Source: a virus
Virus record (IMG/VR): IMGVR_UViG_3300028734_000012
Location: 1-64,000 of that record
Length of the DNA: 64,000 nt
Reading direction: 5' to 3' (one strand)
Shown here: positions 32,403 through 39,345 of the stretch, piece by piece
Numbering within the stretch: the stretch's first letter is position 1
Layout of the letters: each line of letters begins with the position of its first letter
The notes under the pieces: generated by a model
What the model was told of the DNA's origin: nothing
Database searches by the model: none
What the model saw: only the letters and a program-made list of their open reading frames with translations
Made by a program: the position numbers and the translations under genes

Positions 32403-32849
32403 ATGGATGTAGCAGGACAAATTAACAGTGTGGTCAACAACATTTCAAGCAAATTGGGTGACATTGCAAAACAACTCGGTGTGGCAGTCAACATGGTTTA
32501 TCCAATGTTCGTACAGAAGGCATTTACGGATGGAATCGTTGGGCTTATCTTTGCTATAATTTCAGTTATAGTAATCTTATTTACGCTTACATATGCGTAT
32601 AAAGTCTTTTACAAATCTAATAAAGATGGGCTTTCAAAGTATGAAATTGCTGTTCACAGTAATAATTATAGTTCAGACGAACATGAAGCAAAATATGCGA
32701 TTATGATTATTGTACTCGGTATTATTTCATTTATATTTGGTGTGTATTTGTTGGTTTCACTTGGCGATACAATTAATCATTTGGTAAATCCGCAGTATTG
32801 CGCGTTAAAAGAACTTACGGACTTAGTTAAAAATACAACATCAAAATAA
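32403..32849 (+). CDS. Membrane protein, 148 aa
   Basis: N-terminal amphipathic region (residues 1-40), TM1 about 45-68, polar loop with His/Ser/Asn, TM2 about 96-120, then LVNPQYCALKELTDLVKN. The 'NP.Y.ALk.i..L' ending recurs in membrane proteins of many gut phages, sometimes labelled holin-like. GGGG site. Confidence 0.75.
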   Translation: MDVAGQINSVVNNISSKLGDIAKQLGVAVNMVYPMFVQKAFTDGIVGLIFAIISVIVILFTLTYAYKVFYKSNKDGLSKYEIAVHSNNYSSDEHEAKYAIMIIVLGIISFIFGVYLLVSLGDTINHLVNPQYCALKELTDLVKNTTSK

Positions 32850-32870
32850 AAAAGAATGAGGTAATCAACA

Positions 32871-33146
32871 ATGGCTGAACAAAAAAAATATTACGGAGCA
32901 GTACTGGAAACTGGTAAAATATTTGGTGCGCTGATTGATGCTTACAAGGGCTGTAAAAAGCAAGGAATTTATGAAGCAGACGGCAACAAGATGAACGTTG
33001 TTGATATCTTCACGGGCAAGCTAAAGAGCGCAACAATGGTTGATGGGGTTGTCACGGAATTTAAAATCCTCAACCACAATCTCACCGCAGAAATGAAAAT
33101 CACGAATGGTGAACTGACAGTTGTTTCCATAAGAGCAGTAGCGTAA
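32871..33146 (+). CDS. Hypothetical protein, 91 aa
   Basis: Soluble; helical N-terminal third (YGAVLETGKIFGALIDAYKG), strands after. Last gene before the right arm of the 116-bp inverted repeat. GAGG site. No family recognised. Confidence 0.7.
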   Translation: MAEQKKYYGAVLETGKIFGALIDAYKGCKKQGIYEADGNKMNVVDIFTGKLKSATMVDGVVTEFKILNHNLTAEMKITNGELTVVSIRAVA

Positions 33147-33180
33147 CCTTACAAATATAAATCTTACAGATAAGCAAATT

Positions 33181-33208
33181 AGGGGTGGCGAATAGCCATC
33201 CTTTTTTT
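33181..33208 (+). terminator. Rho-independent terminator
   Basis: GGGTGGC-GAATA-GCCATCC followed by seven T; identical to the terminator at 84-110 on the other strand. Confidence 0.85.
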
Positions 33209-33262
33209 GGGTTTCAATTATTTTTGGGTTCATCAAATAGGAATTTTTTTGCATATAGATAG

Positions 33263-33280
33263 TTCACATTGTAATATGAA
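33263..33280. repeat. 18-bp palindrome copy
   Basis: TTCACATTGTAATATGAA, inside the right inverted-repeat arm. Confidence 0.8.
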
Positions 33281-33388
33281 TCTTGATTCATCAAATAGGA
33301 AAAAAGTTGCATATACAAGGTTCACATGGGTTGCTATGCAATTGATATTCGCTACGCTCAACTGATATGAGACAAACATTCACTTCAT

Positions 33389-33604
33389 TTCATATTGTAA
33401 TATGAATTAATACGTTTCACATTATAATATAATCTCATATTGGTTGCTTCGCAACTAATACAAAACGCAAAGCGTTTCATATTGTAATATAAGGTTAATA
33501 CGTTCATATTATAATATGAATCTCACTACGTTCGATTTATATTCTATGAGTTTTAATATTTCACATTATAATATGAGGTATATATTTTCATATTATAATA
33601 TGAC
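33389..33604. repeat. Array of six 18-bp palindromes
   Basis: Copies start at 33389, 33417, 33477, 33503, 33560 and 33587, that is three pairs 26-28 bp apart. Short hairpins such as GTTGC-TTC-GCAAC and ACGC-AAA-GCGT lie between them. The 470 bp 33292-33761 hold no gene; this array is the main content. Confidence 0.9.
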
Positions 33605-33642
33605 TTAATATATTTAATTCCAAAAAGAATTTTCCATTTCTC

Positions 33643-33648
33643 TTGACA
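33643..33648 (+). promoter_or_regulatory. Orphan -35-like element
   Basis: CTCTTGACAAAATTG with no -10 at 17 bp; probably non-functional or needing an activator. Confidence 0.3.
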
Positions 33649-33699
33649 AAATTGCTGTGCAATTTTTTGAAGAATATTAAAATAAATATTTTAATATTC

Positions 33700-33728
33700 T
33701 TGACAAATTGAGAATACTATTATATAAT
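33700..33728 (+). promoter_or_regulatory. Sigma-70 promoter
   Basis: TTGACA (33700-33705), 17 bp, TATAAT (33723-33728). Drives 33762-34321. Confidence 0.9.
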
Positions 33729-33761
33729 ATAGACAGACAAAAAAGAAATGGCGGTAAATTA

Positions 33762-33809
33762 ATGATTGTGATGTTCTTAATACTATTATTTTCACCTAAG
33801 AAAAAATAA
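33762..33809 (+). CDS. Tiny hydrophobic KKK-tail peptide, 15 aa
   Basis: MIVMFLILLFSPKKK, first frame after a strong promoter, preceded by GGCGG. Homologous in pattern to MFMMFLYLLFFGKKK at 38968 and MFLMALYLLFGKKK at 42559 (minus). A single hydrophobic helix with a positive tail, like membrane-active type I toxin peptides or regulatory micropeptides. Confidence 0.55.
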   Translation: MIVMFLILLFSPKKK

Positions 33810-33825
33810 GGAAGAGGTTATTAAA

Positions 33826-34014
33826 ATGAAAAACAAAACTATAGAGCGTGTCTTAATTATACTGATAGCAATTCAAGTTGTGTTAATCATTTTAGGGTTC
33901 GTACTTTACGCAGGGAAACCATTCGATGTATTAAGATATACGGTCATGAATGCATCGTTACTTGTTATGAATGCTTATACGCTACATAACTGTAAGAAAG
34001 AGGAAAGCAAATGA
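33826..34014 (+). CDS. Membrane protein with two TM helices, 62 aa
   Basis: TM about residues 8-28 and 36-53; charged C-terminal tail. AAGAGG site. 4-bp overlap with the next gene. No family recognised. Confidence 0.75.
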   Translation: MKNKTIERVLIILIAIQVVLIILGFVLYAGKPFDVLRYTVMNASLLVMNAYTLHNCKKEESK

Positions 34015-34187
34015 AATACTTAAATGAAAGAATATCCTTGGTTATCCTAATTATCACAGCAATCATATTCCTAAAGAATAGCATAATTACCGCGCCTATA
34101 TTTTTCATTACAATAATACTGATATTCATAGCAGATGAACTTATAGACATAAAATGCGCTATAGATAAGAAAGGGGATAACAAATGA
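34011..34187 (+). CDS. Membrane protein, 58 aa
   Basis: MKYLNERISLVILIITAIIF opens the first of two hydrophobic segments (about 8-21 and 27-42). ATGA overlap with both neighbours shows translational coupling. No family recognised. Confidence 0.7.
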   Translation: MKYLNERISLVILIITAIIFLKNSIITAPIFFITIILIFIADELIDIKCAIDKKGDNK

Positions 34188-34321
34188 TGATACTTGAAGC
34201 GCATTGCCTATTAAAAAATTGGTGGTCGGTCACTAAGAATATGGTTGTAAAAGGGTTTTTAATTTTAGACATTAGTATCGAAAATGAATTTGTTAATTTA
34301 GTATTCGGTAGAATAATGTAA
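34184..34321 (+). CDS. Hypothetical protein, 45 aa
   Basis: Overlaps the previous stop by 4 bp; an AAGGGG site lies within the upstream gene. Trp- and Val-rich (LLKNWWSVTKNMVVKGFLIL). Last gene of the operon. No family recognised. Confidence 0.6.
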   Translation: MMILEAHCLLKNWWSVTKNMVVKGFLILDISIENEFVNLVFGRIM

Positions 34322-34346
34322 TTTCTAAATAAATATTTTAATAGTC

Positions 34347-34375
34347 TTGACAATTAATAAATAGTGATATATAAT
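34347..34375 (+). promoter_or_regulatory. Sigma-70 promoter
   Basis: TTGACA (34347-34352), 17 bp, TATAAT (34370-34375). Drives 34408-35534. Confidence 0.9.
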
Positions 34376-34407
34376 AGAGATACAAACAAAAGAAAAGAGG
34401 ACAAAAA

Positions 34408-34752
34408 ATGGAAAAGAGATATATTATGCTTAGTCGTTCTAAAGAGACAATCACTGAAAAGACATTGGCATTTCTGAAAGACGGCTACGAATTAGTAGGG
34501 GTAGATGACCGCGGTGAATCCCTTGAATTTCAAAAAGAACATCCTGTGTGGAAAATCATTAATCCAATATGGGAAATTACCAATCCAAACGGTGCATATA
34601 CCAAAGAGGGCGCTAAAAACATCGAAGGTATATACAATTTCATTGAAGGAACAATTTCAGAAATTGGGGTCAGCGATGCAAAATCACTTTACCGTCATCT
34701 TACTGAAAATCCAACGGAGACATTAGCAATATTAAAATCATTATCTGAATAA
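34408..34752 (+). CDS. Hypothetical protein, 114 aa
   Basis: GAGG site. Soluble; central Trp/Ile/Pro motif (WKIINPIWEITNPNG) and a helical C-terminal half. It sits directly upstream of the MazF-like gene, where an antitoxin could be, but has no recognisable antitoxin fold. Confidence 0.7.
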   Translation: MEKRYIMLSRSKETITEKTLAFLKDGYELVGVDDRGESLEFQKEHPVWKIINPIWEITNPNGAYTKEGAKNIEGIYNFIEGTISEIGVSDAKSLYRHLTENPTETLAILKSLSE

Positions 34753-34802
34753 ACAAAAGATAAACAAAACATACGACAACAAAATAAAAAGGAGAATTAA
34801 AT

Positions 34803-35120
34803 ATGTTCAAGATTTATTGGATAAATATGTCAAAAGCAACGGGTGACACAAGAATTGGGACAAGACCAGTCGTGTCGGTCGAACAAGTCGGTAAAAAGCT
34901 AACAGTCTATGAGATTACAAGCCGCAACAAGGGAGACAGATATCATGCGCACATGAACAACTACCTCATAAGGGGTTATTGCGATTGCGGAACTGCATAT
35001 AGGGTCGATGAGAAGTACATCAAGAGTTATGTCAGAGATTGCACACTAACAGAATATAAGGCTATTTCAGATACTATAGCGGCACTAAAACCTAGAGATT
35101 CAAATAAACAGGCTGTATAA
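34803..35120 (+). CDS. PemK/MazF-fold-like protein, 105 aa
   Basis: Pattern fits the PemK/MazF small barrel: GTRPVVSVEQVGKKLTVYEI corresponds to the family's TRP-vvv...l.v..iTs strands, and later AYRVDEKYIKSYVRDCTLTEY matches the 'v......i..~~~ls..~~~~I' ending. MazF relatives cleave mRNA; catalytic competence cannot be judged by eye. AAGGAG site. Confidence 0.6.
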   Translation: MFKIYWINMSKATGDTRIGTRPVVSVEQVGKKLTVYEITSRNKGDRYHAHMNNYLIRGYCDCGTAYRVDEKYIKSYVRDCTLTEYKAISDTIAALKPRDSNKQAV

Positions 35121-35135
35121 AAAGAAGGAGCAAAA

Positions 35136-35534
35136 ATGCAATTTATCAATAAAACAACGGGCGAAGTTATCTCAACTAATAATAGAAGAATACTGCTTCA
35201 TACGGTTCTTTCATCGGTGTATCTTCAATTCATGTTGGAGAGTGACACCTTGGCAAAAGAGACAGCGAAATATAAAAATGTTCCACTTCTGCCATACATC
35301 ATGACGGATAAGGATAAAGAGAAAATTGCCTTAAATCCAGATACCATTGAGGATATCCCACGGTTTATTGTAAAGGGCTATGATAAGGCGGTCAGCGCCA
35401 GTTACTTTGACCAAAAGGTTTGGGATGAATTTATCACCAGATATAACCAGAATGATGAACGGCTGTGTACATTCATAAACCGCTATCATCCTGTGTTCAA
35501 AGCAACCTTAGATGTTTCATCTATGGCTTCATAA
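35136..35534 (+). CDS. Hypothetical protein, 132 aa
   Basis: AAGGAG site, 15 bp after the MazF-like gene. Starts MQFINKTTGEVISTNNRRIL, a 'phage MTGEV' type opening; the rest is helical. No family recognised. Confidence 0.7.
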   Translation: MQFINKTTGEVISTNNRRILLHTVLSSVYLQFMLESDTLAKETAKYKNVPLLPYIMTDKDKEKIALNPDTIEDIPRFIVKGYDKAVSASYFDQKVWDEFITRYNQNDERLCTFINRYHPVFKATLDVSSMAS

Positions 35535-35576
35535 AGCAATCAAGGTGGGTTTATTCACATCTTCCCACATTGATAT

Positions 35577-35617
35577 ATTAGGGTGACAGCGTAGCTAACT
35601 GCCATCCTATTTTTTTA
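35577..35617 (+). terminator. Rho-independent terminator
   Basis: GGGTGACAG...CTGCCATCC imperfect stem followed by seven T. Confidence 0.7.
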
Positions 35618-35628
35618 AGATATATAAG

Positions 35629-35646
35629 TTCATATTATAATATGAA
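35629..35646. repeat. 18-bp palindrome copy
   Basis: Perfect TTCATATTATAATATGAA. Confidence 0.9.
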
Positions 35647-35692
35647 TCTATTATTTAGAAATTGAGATTCTAAAATAAACTTTAAAATACTA

Positions 35693-35721
35693 TTGACATT
35701 CTTATTTTATGGGGTTATAAT
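35693..35721 (+). promoter_or_regulatory. Sigma-70 promoter, TATTGACATT class
   Basis: TTGACA (35693-35698), 17 bp, TATAAT (35716-35721). Confidence 0.9.
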
Positions 35722-35752
35722 GTAATTACAAAAGAAAAGGATGTGTAACAAT

Positions 35753-36266
35753 ATGAATTATTTTACAGACTGCAAATGTATTGAAGAGGTTAAGGAAATT
35801 TACCGCAAGATGGCTTGCTTGCTCCATCCAGACATTAATCACGCGCCAGATGCAACACAGCAAATGCAAGCTTTAAACAGCCAGTATGAGCATATATTCG
35901 CACTTCTAAAGAACACTCATAGGTCAATCAACAACGCAGAGGAAGTCTATACGGCAACAGGAGATAAGGAAACCAAAGAAGTACCAGAAGACTTCATCGG
36001 AATCATTAGCGTAATCATTGGTTTAGTCGGTATCAAAATCGAATTGATGTCGTTGGGTTTGGGTAACAGGTGAAACCAAACAATATAAGGACATTTTTAA
36101 GGGTCACGGCTTCATGTGGAGCAATCCAAAACAAGCATGGTCATGGCATAAAGCAGAGGATGCAACACACAGCAGAAAGCGTATTCCACTTGATAAGATA
36201 AGGGAAATGTACGGGTCACAAGAAATCACCCAAGAACGCAATAACAGGGCGGCTTTAAATAGTTAA
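35753..36266 (+). pseudogene. J-domain-like protein with a frameshift near its centre
   Basis: Start at 35753 (GGATG site). The first frame ends at 36073: J-domain-like helix and HPD (LLHPDINHAPDATQQMQALN), then an EDFIGIISVIIGL segment. From about 36040 the next frame continues with WVWVTGETKQYKDIFKGHGF and MWSNPKQAWSWHK to TAA at 36266, which is the expected second half of a known phage DnaJ-like family. The join needs a +1 shift near TCGTTGGG. Either a mutation, a sequencing error, or programmed shifting. Confidence 0.75.
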
Positions 36267-36269
36267 TCA

Positions 36270-36303
36270 TTACGGGGCAGTAGAAATACTGCTCCATTTT
36301 TTT
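36270..36303 (+). terminator. Rho-independent terminator
   Basis: GGGGCAGTA-GAAA-TACTGCTCC followed by eight T. Confidence 0.9.
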
Positions 36304-36315
36304 TAGAATATAATC

Positions 36316-36367
36316 TTCATATTATAATATGAAGCGTTATATAATATAATTCACATTATAATATGAT
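36316..36367. repeat. Pair of 18-bp palindromes
   Basis: 36316-36333 perfect; 36350-36367 TTCACATTATAATATGAT. Starts 34 bp apart. Confidence 0.85.
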
Positions 36368-36404
36368 ATAATATATTAAATAAAAAATAAACTTCTCTTA
36401 TATC

Positions 36405-36433
36405 TTGACATTAGAAAAATACCGTGTTATAAT
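36405..36433 (+). promoter_or_regulatory. Sigma-70 promoter
   Basis: TTGACA (36405-36410), 17 bp, TATAAT (36428-36433). Confidence 0.9.
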
Positions 36434-36467
36434 ATAATTACAAAATAAAGAAATGAGGAAATACAAA

Positions 36468-36797
36468 ATGATTTACGAAAAACTACAGAAGACAACGGTT
36501 GAGGACAAGTTCTTAAAAGCAGAGATATATTATAGTAAGGGTGGATATCATGCCAAACGTGGCTATTATCTAAGGGTTACACCAGTAAAGGTTAAAAAAG
36601 GAAACGGCTATACAAGCGAGGAATCAAGCCTGTTCGGCAATGAAAGTGGAGATGTAATGTTCATCCATGAAGTGGGTCGTCAGTCAGACAAGCAGTTCCA
36701 GATTGCTTGCAGTATCGCAGAGGATAAAGCGAACAACTTAGTCGAGAAGCTAACCGCTAAAGTATCTGCTCAAAGTGGATGGATTCTAAAAGAATAA
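36468..36797 (+). CDS. Hypothetical protein, 109 aa
   Basis: Start at 36468 with GAGG 11 nt upstream. Basic strand-rich N-terminal half (GGYHAKRGYYLRVTPVKVKK), helical C-terminal third. Monocistronic. No family recognised. Confidence 0.75.
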   Translation: MIYEKLQKTTVEDKFLKAEIYYSKGGYHAKRGYYLRVTPVKVKKGNGYTSEESSLFGNESGDVMFIHEVGRQSDKQFQIACSIAEDKANNLVEKLTAKVSAQSGWILKE

Positions 36798-36803
36798 ATT
36801 GTA

Positions 36804-36831
36804 AAAGGGTGTTCGGTAACGGATGCCCTTT
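36804..36831 (+). terminator. Rho-independent terminator
   Basis: Eleven-bp stem AAAGGGTGTTC/GGATGCCCTTT then TATTTTAT. Confidence 0.8.
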
Positions 36832-36848
36832 ATTTTATATGGAGTTAT

Positions 36849-36866
36849 TTCATATTATAATATGAA
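36849..36866. repeat. 18-bp palindrome copy
   Basis: Perfect TTCATATTATAATATGAA. Confidence 0.9.
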
Positions 36867-36913
36867 TGTTTAATTTAGAAATTCAATTCTTAAAAATAAA
36901 GTTTAATTAACTA

Positions 36914-36942
36914 TTGACATTAATTATTTATAGTGTTATAAT
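36914..36942 (+). promoter_or_regulatory. Sigma-70 promoter, TATTGACATT class
   Basis: TTGACA (36914-36919), 17 bp, TATAAT (36937-36942). Confidence 0.9.
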
Positions 36943-36973
36943 ATAATTACAAAAGAAAGAGAGGTATTAATTA

Positions 36974-37171
36974 ATGAGTTGTCCAAATTGCGGTCACGAA
37001 GAATATGTATGCATCGAAGTTTCAGATTCTTCTGGTTCTTGCGCATTAGTGGTTGGTTGTACTGGTTCGGTAAGACCAAGGGTTTGTTTAAATTGTGGGG
37101 TTGTTTATTTGTCAAAAGAGCGCTTAGAAGAGATTAAGGATTGCGAAAATAGATTAAAAAGAGCGAAGTAA
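36974..37171 (+). CDS. Small zinc-ribbon protein, 65 aa
   Basis: MSCPNCGHEEYVCIEV...CLNCGVVYLSKERLEEI: two CxxC knuckles form a zinc ribbon, followed by a charged helix. GAGG site. Typical of phage or host-type nucleic-acid or protein-binding ribbons; role unknown. Confidence 0.8.
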   Translation: MSCPNCGHEEYVCIEVSDSSGSCALVVGCTGSVRPRVCLNCGVVYLSKERLEEIKDCENRLKRAK

Positions 37172-37185
37172 AATTCGCTCTTTTT
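37156..37185 (+). terminator. Rho-independent terminator
   Basis: AAAAAGAGCGAA/TTCGCTCTTTTT stem overlapping the stop of the zinc-ribbon gene. Confidence 0.85.
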
Positions 37186-37200
37186 ATTTTAGAATGTGAT

Positions 37201-37218
37201 TTCATATTATAATATAAA
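37201..37218. repeat. 18-bp palindrome copy
   Basis: TTCATATTATAATATAAA. Confidence 0.85.
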
Positions 37219-37265
37219 ACTATTAATTATAAATTCAATTTCTAAAAATAAAGTTTAATAAAGTA

Positions 37266-37294
37266 TTGACATTGATTATTTACCATGTTATAAT
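37266..37294 (+). promoter_or_regulatory. Sigma-70 promoter, TATTGACATT class
   Basis: TTGACA (37266-37271), 17 bp, TATAAT (37289-37294). Drives 37323-38063. Confidence 0.9.
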
Positions 37295-37322
37295 GTAATC
37301 ACAAAGAAAAGAGGTAAGCAAT

Positions 37323-37496
37323 ATGAAAGAAAATCCGTGGTACAATGGTTCAAATGGTCAAAGAGAATGGATAGACAAATGGAATCAAGAGTATGCAGTT
37401 TGCATAAAATGTCCTAAATATCCAAACTGTAATGCCATTGACCGTACAGATGAAAATACATGTGGCTTGCTAACACTACCAATACTAAATAAATAA
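37323..37496 (+). CDS. Small Cys-containing protein, 57 aa
   Basis: CIKCPKYPNC and a later Cys suggest a zinc-binding site; Trp- and Asn-rich N-terminus. GAGG site. No family recognised. Confidence 0.65.
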   Translation: MKENPWYNGSNGQREWIDKWNQEYAVCIKCPKYPNCNAIDRTDENTCGLLTLPILNK

Positions 37497-37509
37497 GAGG
37501 TAAAATAAA

Positions 37510-37788
37510 ATGACAGTAGAACAAATTAAAGAGATGAAACCGTTTGAGGTATGCATGGAGTTAGAGTGTGGAAACTTACTAGACCAGATTGACACTGTTG
37601 ACAAGGCACAAGCAATCTTGGACAAGGTAAGTTGTCTACGTCGTTCACAGGGGTTTTATACACGCTTATGTGAAAGCTTGGAAGATTTTATTGCAAGCTT
37701 TGATGATGACAGCGATGATATGCCATATGATGACGGTGAAGAATGCGACGGAGAATGTGACGGTGGCTGTAGCGAGGGTGAAGATTAA
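37510..37788 (+). CDS. Hypothetical protein with acidic Cys-rich tail, 92 aa
   Basis: Helical first 65 residues, then a tail of Asp, Glu, Gly and four Cys (EECDGECDGGCSEGED). GAGG site 11 nt upstream. The tail could bind metal. No family recognised. Confidence 0.7.
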   Translation: MTVEQIKEMKPFEVCMELECGNLLDQIDTVDKAQAILDKVSCLRRSQGFYTRLCESLEDFIASFDDDSDDMPYDDGEECDGECDGGCSEGED

Positions 37789-37790
37789 TT

Positions 37791-38063
37791 ATGGATAACG
37801 ACAGCTATATTCTGAACAATGGACTTGGGGAAATCCTTCATATACAATTGTATAATGATGGATATTATTTAGCTAGTGTACCATATGTATGCAAAAAAGA
37901 CGGCAAAATTTATATTCAAGGATTTTGGAGTGAAGATGAAGCAACTATTGATAAATACGAAATTTTAAACGGCAAAATTAGGATATTGCATTATATCCAA
38001 TATTATCGCGGTATTGAAATAAAGAATTGTGAATGTGATGTTACCGTAGATTGGATTATATAG
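37791..38063 (+). CDS. Hypothetical protein, 90 aa
   Basis: 2 bp after the previous gene, so probably translationally coupled. Strand-rich with many Tyr (LYNDGYYLASVPYVCKKDGK). No family recognised. Confidence 0.7.
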   Translation: MDNDSYILNNGLGEILHIQLYNDGYYLASVPYVCKKDGKIYIQGFWSEDEATIDKYEILNGKIRILHYIQYYRGIEIKNCECDVTVDWII

Positions 38064-38067
38064 TTTT

Positions 38068-38097
38068 AAAAAGGATAGTCGGCTCTATCCTTTTTTT
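38068..38097 (+). terminator. Rho-independent terminator
   Basis: AAGGATAG-TCGG-CTCTATCCTT stem then eight T. Confidence 0.85.
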
Positions 38098-38110
38098 TAT
38101 AGACAATTAT

Positions 38111-38161
38111 TTCATATTATAATATGAATAGCTTATAATTCTTGTCATATTATAATATGAC
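38111..38161. repeat. Pair of 18-bp palindromes
   Basis: 38111-38128 TTCATATTATAATATGAA and 38144-38161 GTCATATTATAATATGAC, both perfect palindromes, starts 33 bp apart. Confidence 0.9.
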
Positions 38162-38198
38162 TTAACATATAAACCTAAAAATAAAGATTAAAATTAGC

Positions 38199-38227
38199 TT
38201 GACATTATATATAATAGATGTTATAAT
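38199..38227 (+). promoter_or_regulatory. Sigma-70 promoter
   Basis: CTTGACATT: TTGACA (38199-38204), 17 bp, TATAAT (38222-38227). Confidence 0.9.
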
Positions 38228-38264
38228 ATATTTAGAAACTAAAAGAAAAGGACGTGTAAACAAT

Positions 38265-38558
38265 ATGAATGAAAGAGCAAAGATTATCTTAGAGCAACTT
38301 GGTGGGAATCATTTCATGGTGATGACAGGCGCAAAGCTTATCACATATGATGATAATTCTATTTCCTTATCACTACCACGTAATATCTCAAAAGCGAACA
38401 AATTTTCGGTGACACTTGATGGTGACGATACTTACACAATGAAGTTCTATTCCACTACACGTAAAGAGCCGATGATATGCGCTCAAAGTGGATTGTACTT
38501 CAATATGTTACAGCCAGAGTTTACCAGAGTGACAGGGATGGACACTAAATTATTCTAA
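38265..38558 (+). CDS. Hypothetical protein, 97 aa
   Basis: Start after the promoter with a GGACG site. MNERAKIILEQLGGNHFMVM followed by strands ending in TGMDTKLF, an outline seen in small phage proteins of unknown function. Confidence 0.7.
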   Translation: MNERAKIILEQLGGNHFMVMTGAKLITYDDNSISLSLPRNISKANKFSVTLDGDDTYTMKFYSTTRKEPMICAQSGLYFNMLQPEFTRVTGMDTKLF

Positions 38559-38571
38559 AGGAGTAAACAAC

Positions 38572-38736
38572 ATGTTTGATTCAAGAGAGTTACACAATAT
38601 TGCCGTTGGCATTGCAGAGATGGAGAGCGCACACAGCGAGGACACCGACAAAGACATAGCAATCGTTAATGCTATTGATGGCGCAGTAGATGCACTAAGG
38701 AGACTTTCAAATCTATTGCTTACAGAAGAAGCTTAA
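38572..38736 (+). CDS. Hypothetical protein, 54 aa
   Basis: AAAGGAG site 10 nt upstream. All-helical, acidic (IAVGIAEMESAHSEDTDKDI). Co-transcribed with the 97-aa gene. No family recognised. Confidence 0.65.
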   Translation: MFDSRELHNIAVGIAEMESAHSEDTDKDIAIVNAIDGAVDALRRLSNLLLTEEA

Positions 38737-38740
38737 TAAA

Positions 38741-38770
38741 TGGGGTGGAGAAATCCATCCTATTTTTTTT
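38741..38770 (+). terminator. Probable terminator
   Basis: GGGGTGGA-GAAA-TCCATCC hairpin then TATTTTTTTT. Confidence 0.75.
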
Positions 38771-38781
38771 ATCCAATTCAT

Positions 38782-38877
38782 TTTATATTATAATATGAAA
38801 AATAACTATACTTCTCTTCATATGAGTTGCAAAGCAACTGGATATAAAACGCTCCGCGTTTCATATTACAATATGAT
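38782..38877. repeat. Two 18-bp palindromes with hairpins between
   Basis: Copies at 38782-38799 and 38860-38877. Between them lie GTTGC-AAA-GCAAC and ACGC-TCC-GCGT hairpins, the same filler type as in the 33.3-33.5 kb array. Confidence 0.8.
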
Positions 38878-38910
38878 TAAAATATTGAATTAATTATTTA
38901 GTATATTTAC

Positions 38911-38939
38911 TTGACATTCGCATATAAATATAGTATAAT
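38911..38939 (+). promoter_or_regulatory. Sigma-70 promoter
   Basis: TTGACA (38911-38916), 17 bp, TATAAT (38934-38939). Drives the KKK peptide at 38968. Confidence 0.9.
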
Positions 38940-38967
38940 AATTAAACAAAGAAAAGGGGATTAACGA

Positions 38968-39015
38968 ATGTTTATGATGTTTCTTTATTTACTATTTTTT
39001 GGAAAAAAGAAATGA
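38968..39015 (+). CDS. Tiny hydrophobic KKK-tail peptide, 15 aa
   Basis: MFMMFLYLLFFGKKK with an AAGGGG site at good spacing. Paralogue of the peptides at 33762 and 42559 (minus). A second promoter follows only 6 bp after its stop, so it has its own short transcript start. Confidence 0.65.
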   Translation: MFMMFLYLLFFGKKK

Positions 39016-39021
39016 AAACGC

Positions 39022-39050
39022 TTGACAAATGACGAAAACAATGGTATACT
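39022..39050 (+). promoter_or_regulatory. Sigma-70 promoter
   Basis: TTGACA (39022-39027), 17 bp, TATACT (39045-39050). Drives the tiny-peptide region 39101-39440. Confidence 0.85.
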
Positions 39051-39100
39051 AGTAACAGAGATTAAGAGAAGAACGACAAAAGAAAGAGAGGTATTTCAAC

Positions 39101-39160
39101 ATGAAACTTATTTACTTCGGTCGATGTAGTTGCTCAACTAAAAAAAATATTATTAAATAA
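39101..39160 (+). CDS. Tiny peptide, 19 aa
   Basis: MKLIYFGRCSCSTKKNIIK, with GAGAGG 9 nt upstream. Basic, contains a C-x-C. First frame of a transcript whose remainder is mostly non-coding; could be a leader peptide. Confidence 0.5.
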   Translation: MKLIYFGRCSCSTKKNIIK

Positions 39161-39211
39161 TTAACGACAGCCGCGGCAGTTTGGCGCACAGCCAAAGAAG
39201 GAGATATGACG

Positions 39212-39235
39212 ATGTTTCATAGTGGATTTGTTTAG
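39212..39235 (+). CDS. Candidate 7-aa peptide
   Basis: MFHSGFV-TAG, with AAGGAG at ideal 8-nt spacing; an alternative ATG six bases earlier adds two residues. Paired with MRFTTGFT in unit 2. Confidence 0.4.
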   Translation: MFHSGFV

Positions 39236-39318
39236 CTAGACATTATAAATTAGAACGTATTAGATGAGAACAGCGCGGCTACAGCCGCACGAACCAAACG
39301 TTATTAGGGGGATTTGTG

Positions 39319-39345
39319 ATGAGATTTACAACTGGATTTACTTAG
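39319..39345 (+). CDS. Candidate 8-aa peptide
   Basis: MRFTTGFT-TAG preceded by GGGGG at 7-nt spacing; resembles the unit 1 peptide (F-x-x-G-F). TAG is rare as a stop in this window, which makes the shared choice notable. Confidence 0.4.
   Translation: MRFTTGFT

Larger units (their letters stand above)
33176..33291. repeat. Right arm of the 116-bp inverted repeat
   Basis: Exact reverse complement of 1-116, including terminator and palindrome. A degenerate tandem copy of its distal part begins at 33288 (TTCATCAAATAGG at 33229 and 33288, 59-bp period). Confidence 0.95.

Noticed and set aside
32202-32849. Holin/lysis cassette
   Set aside because: Two small membrane proteins are present but no endolysin gene is nearby; topology alone is not evidence.
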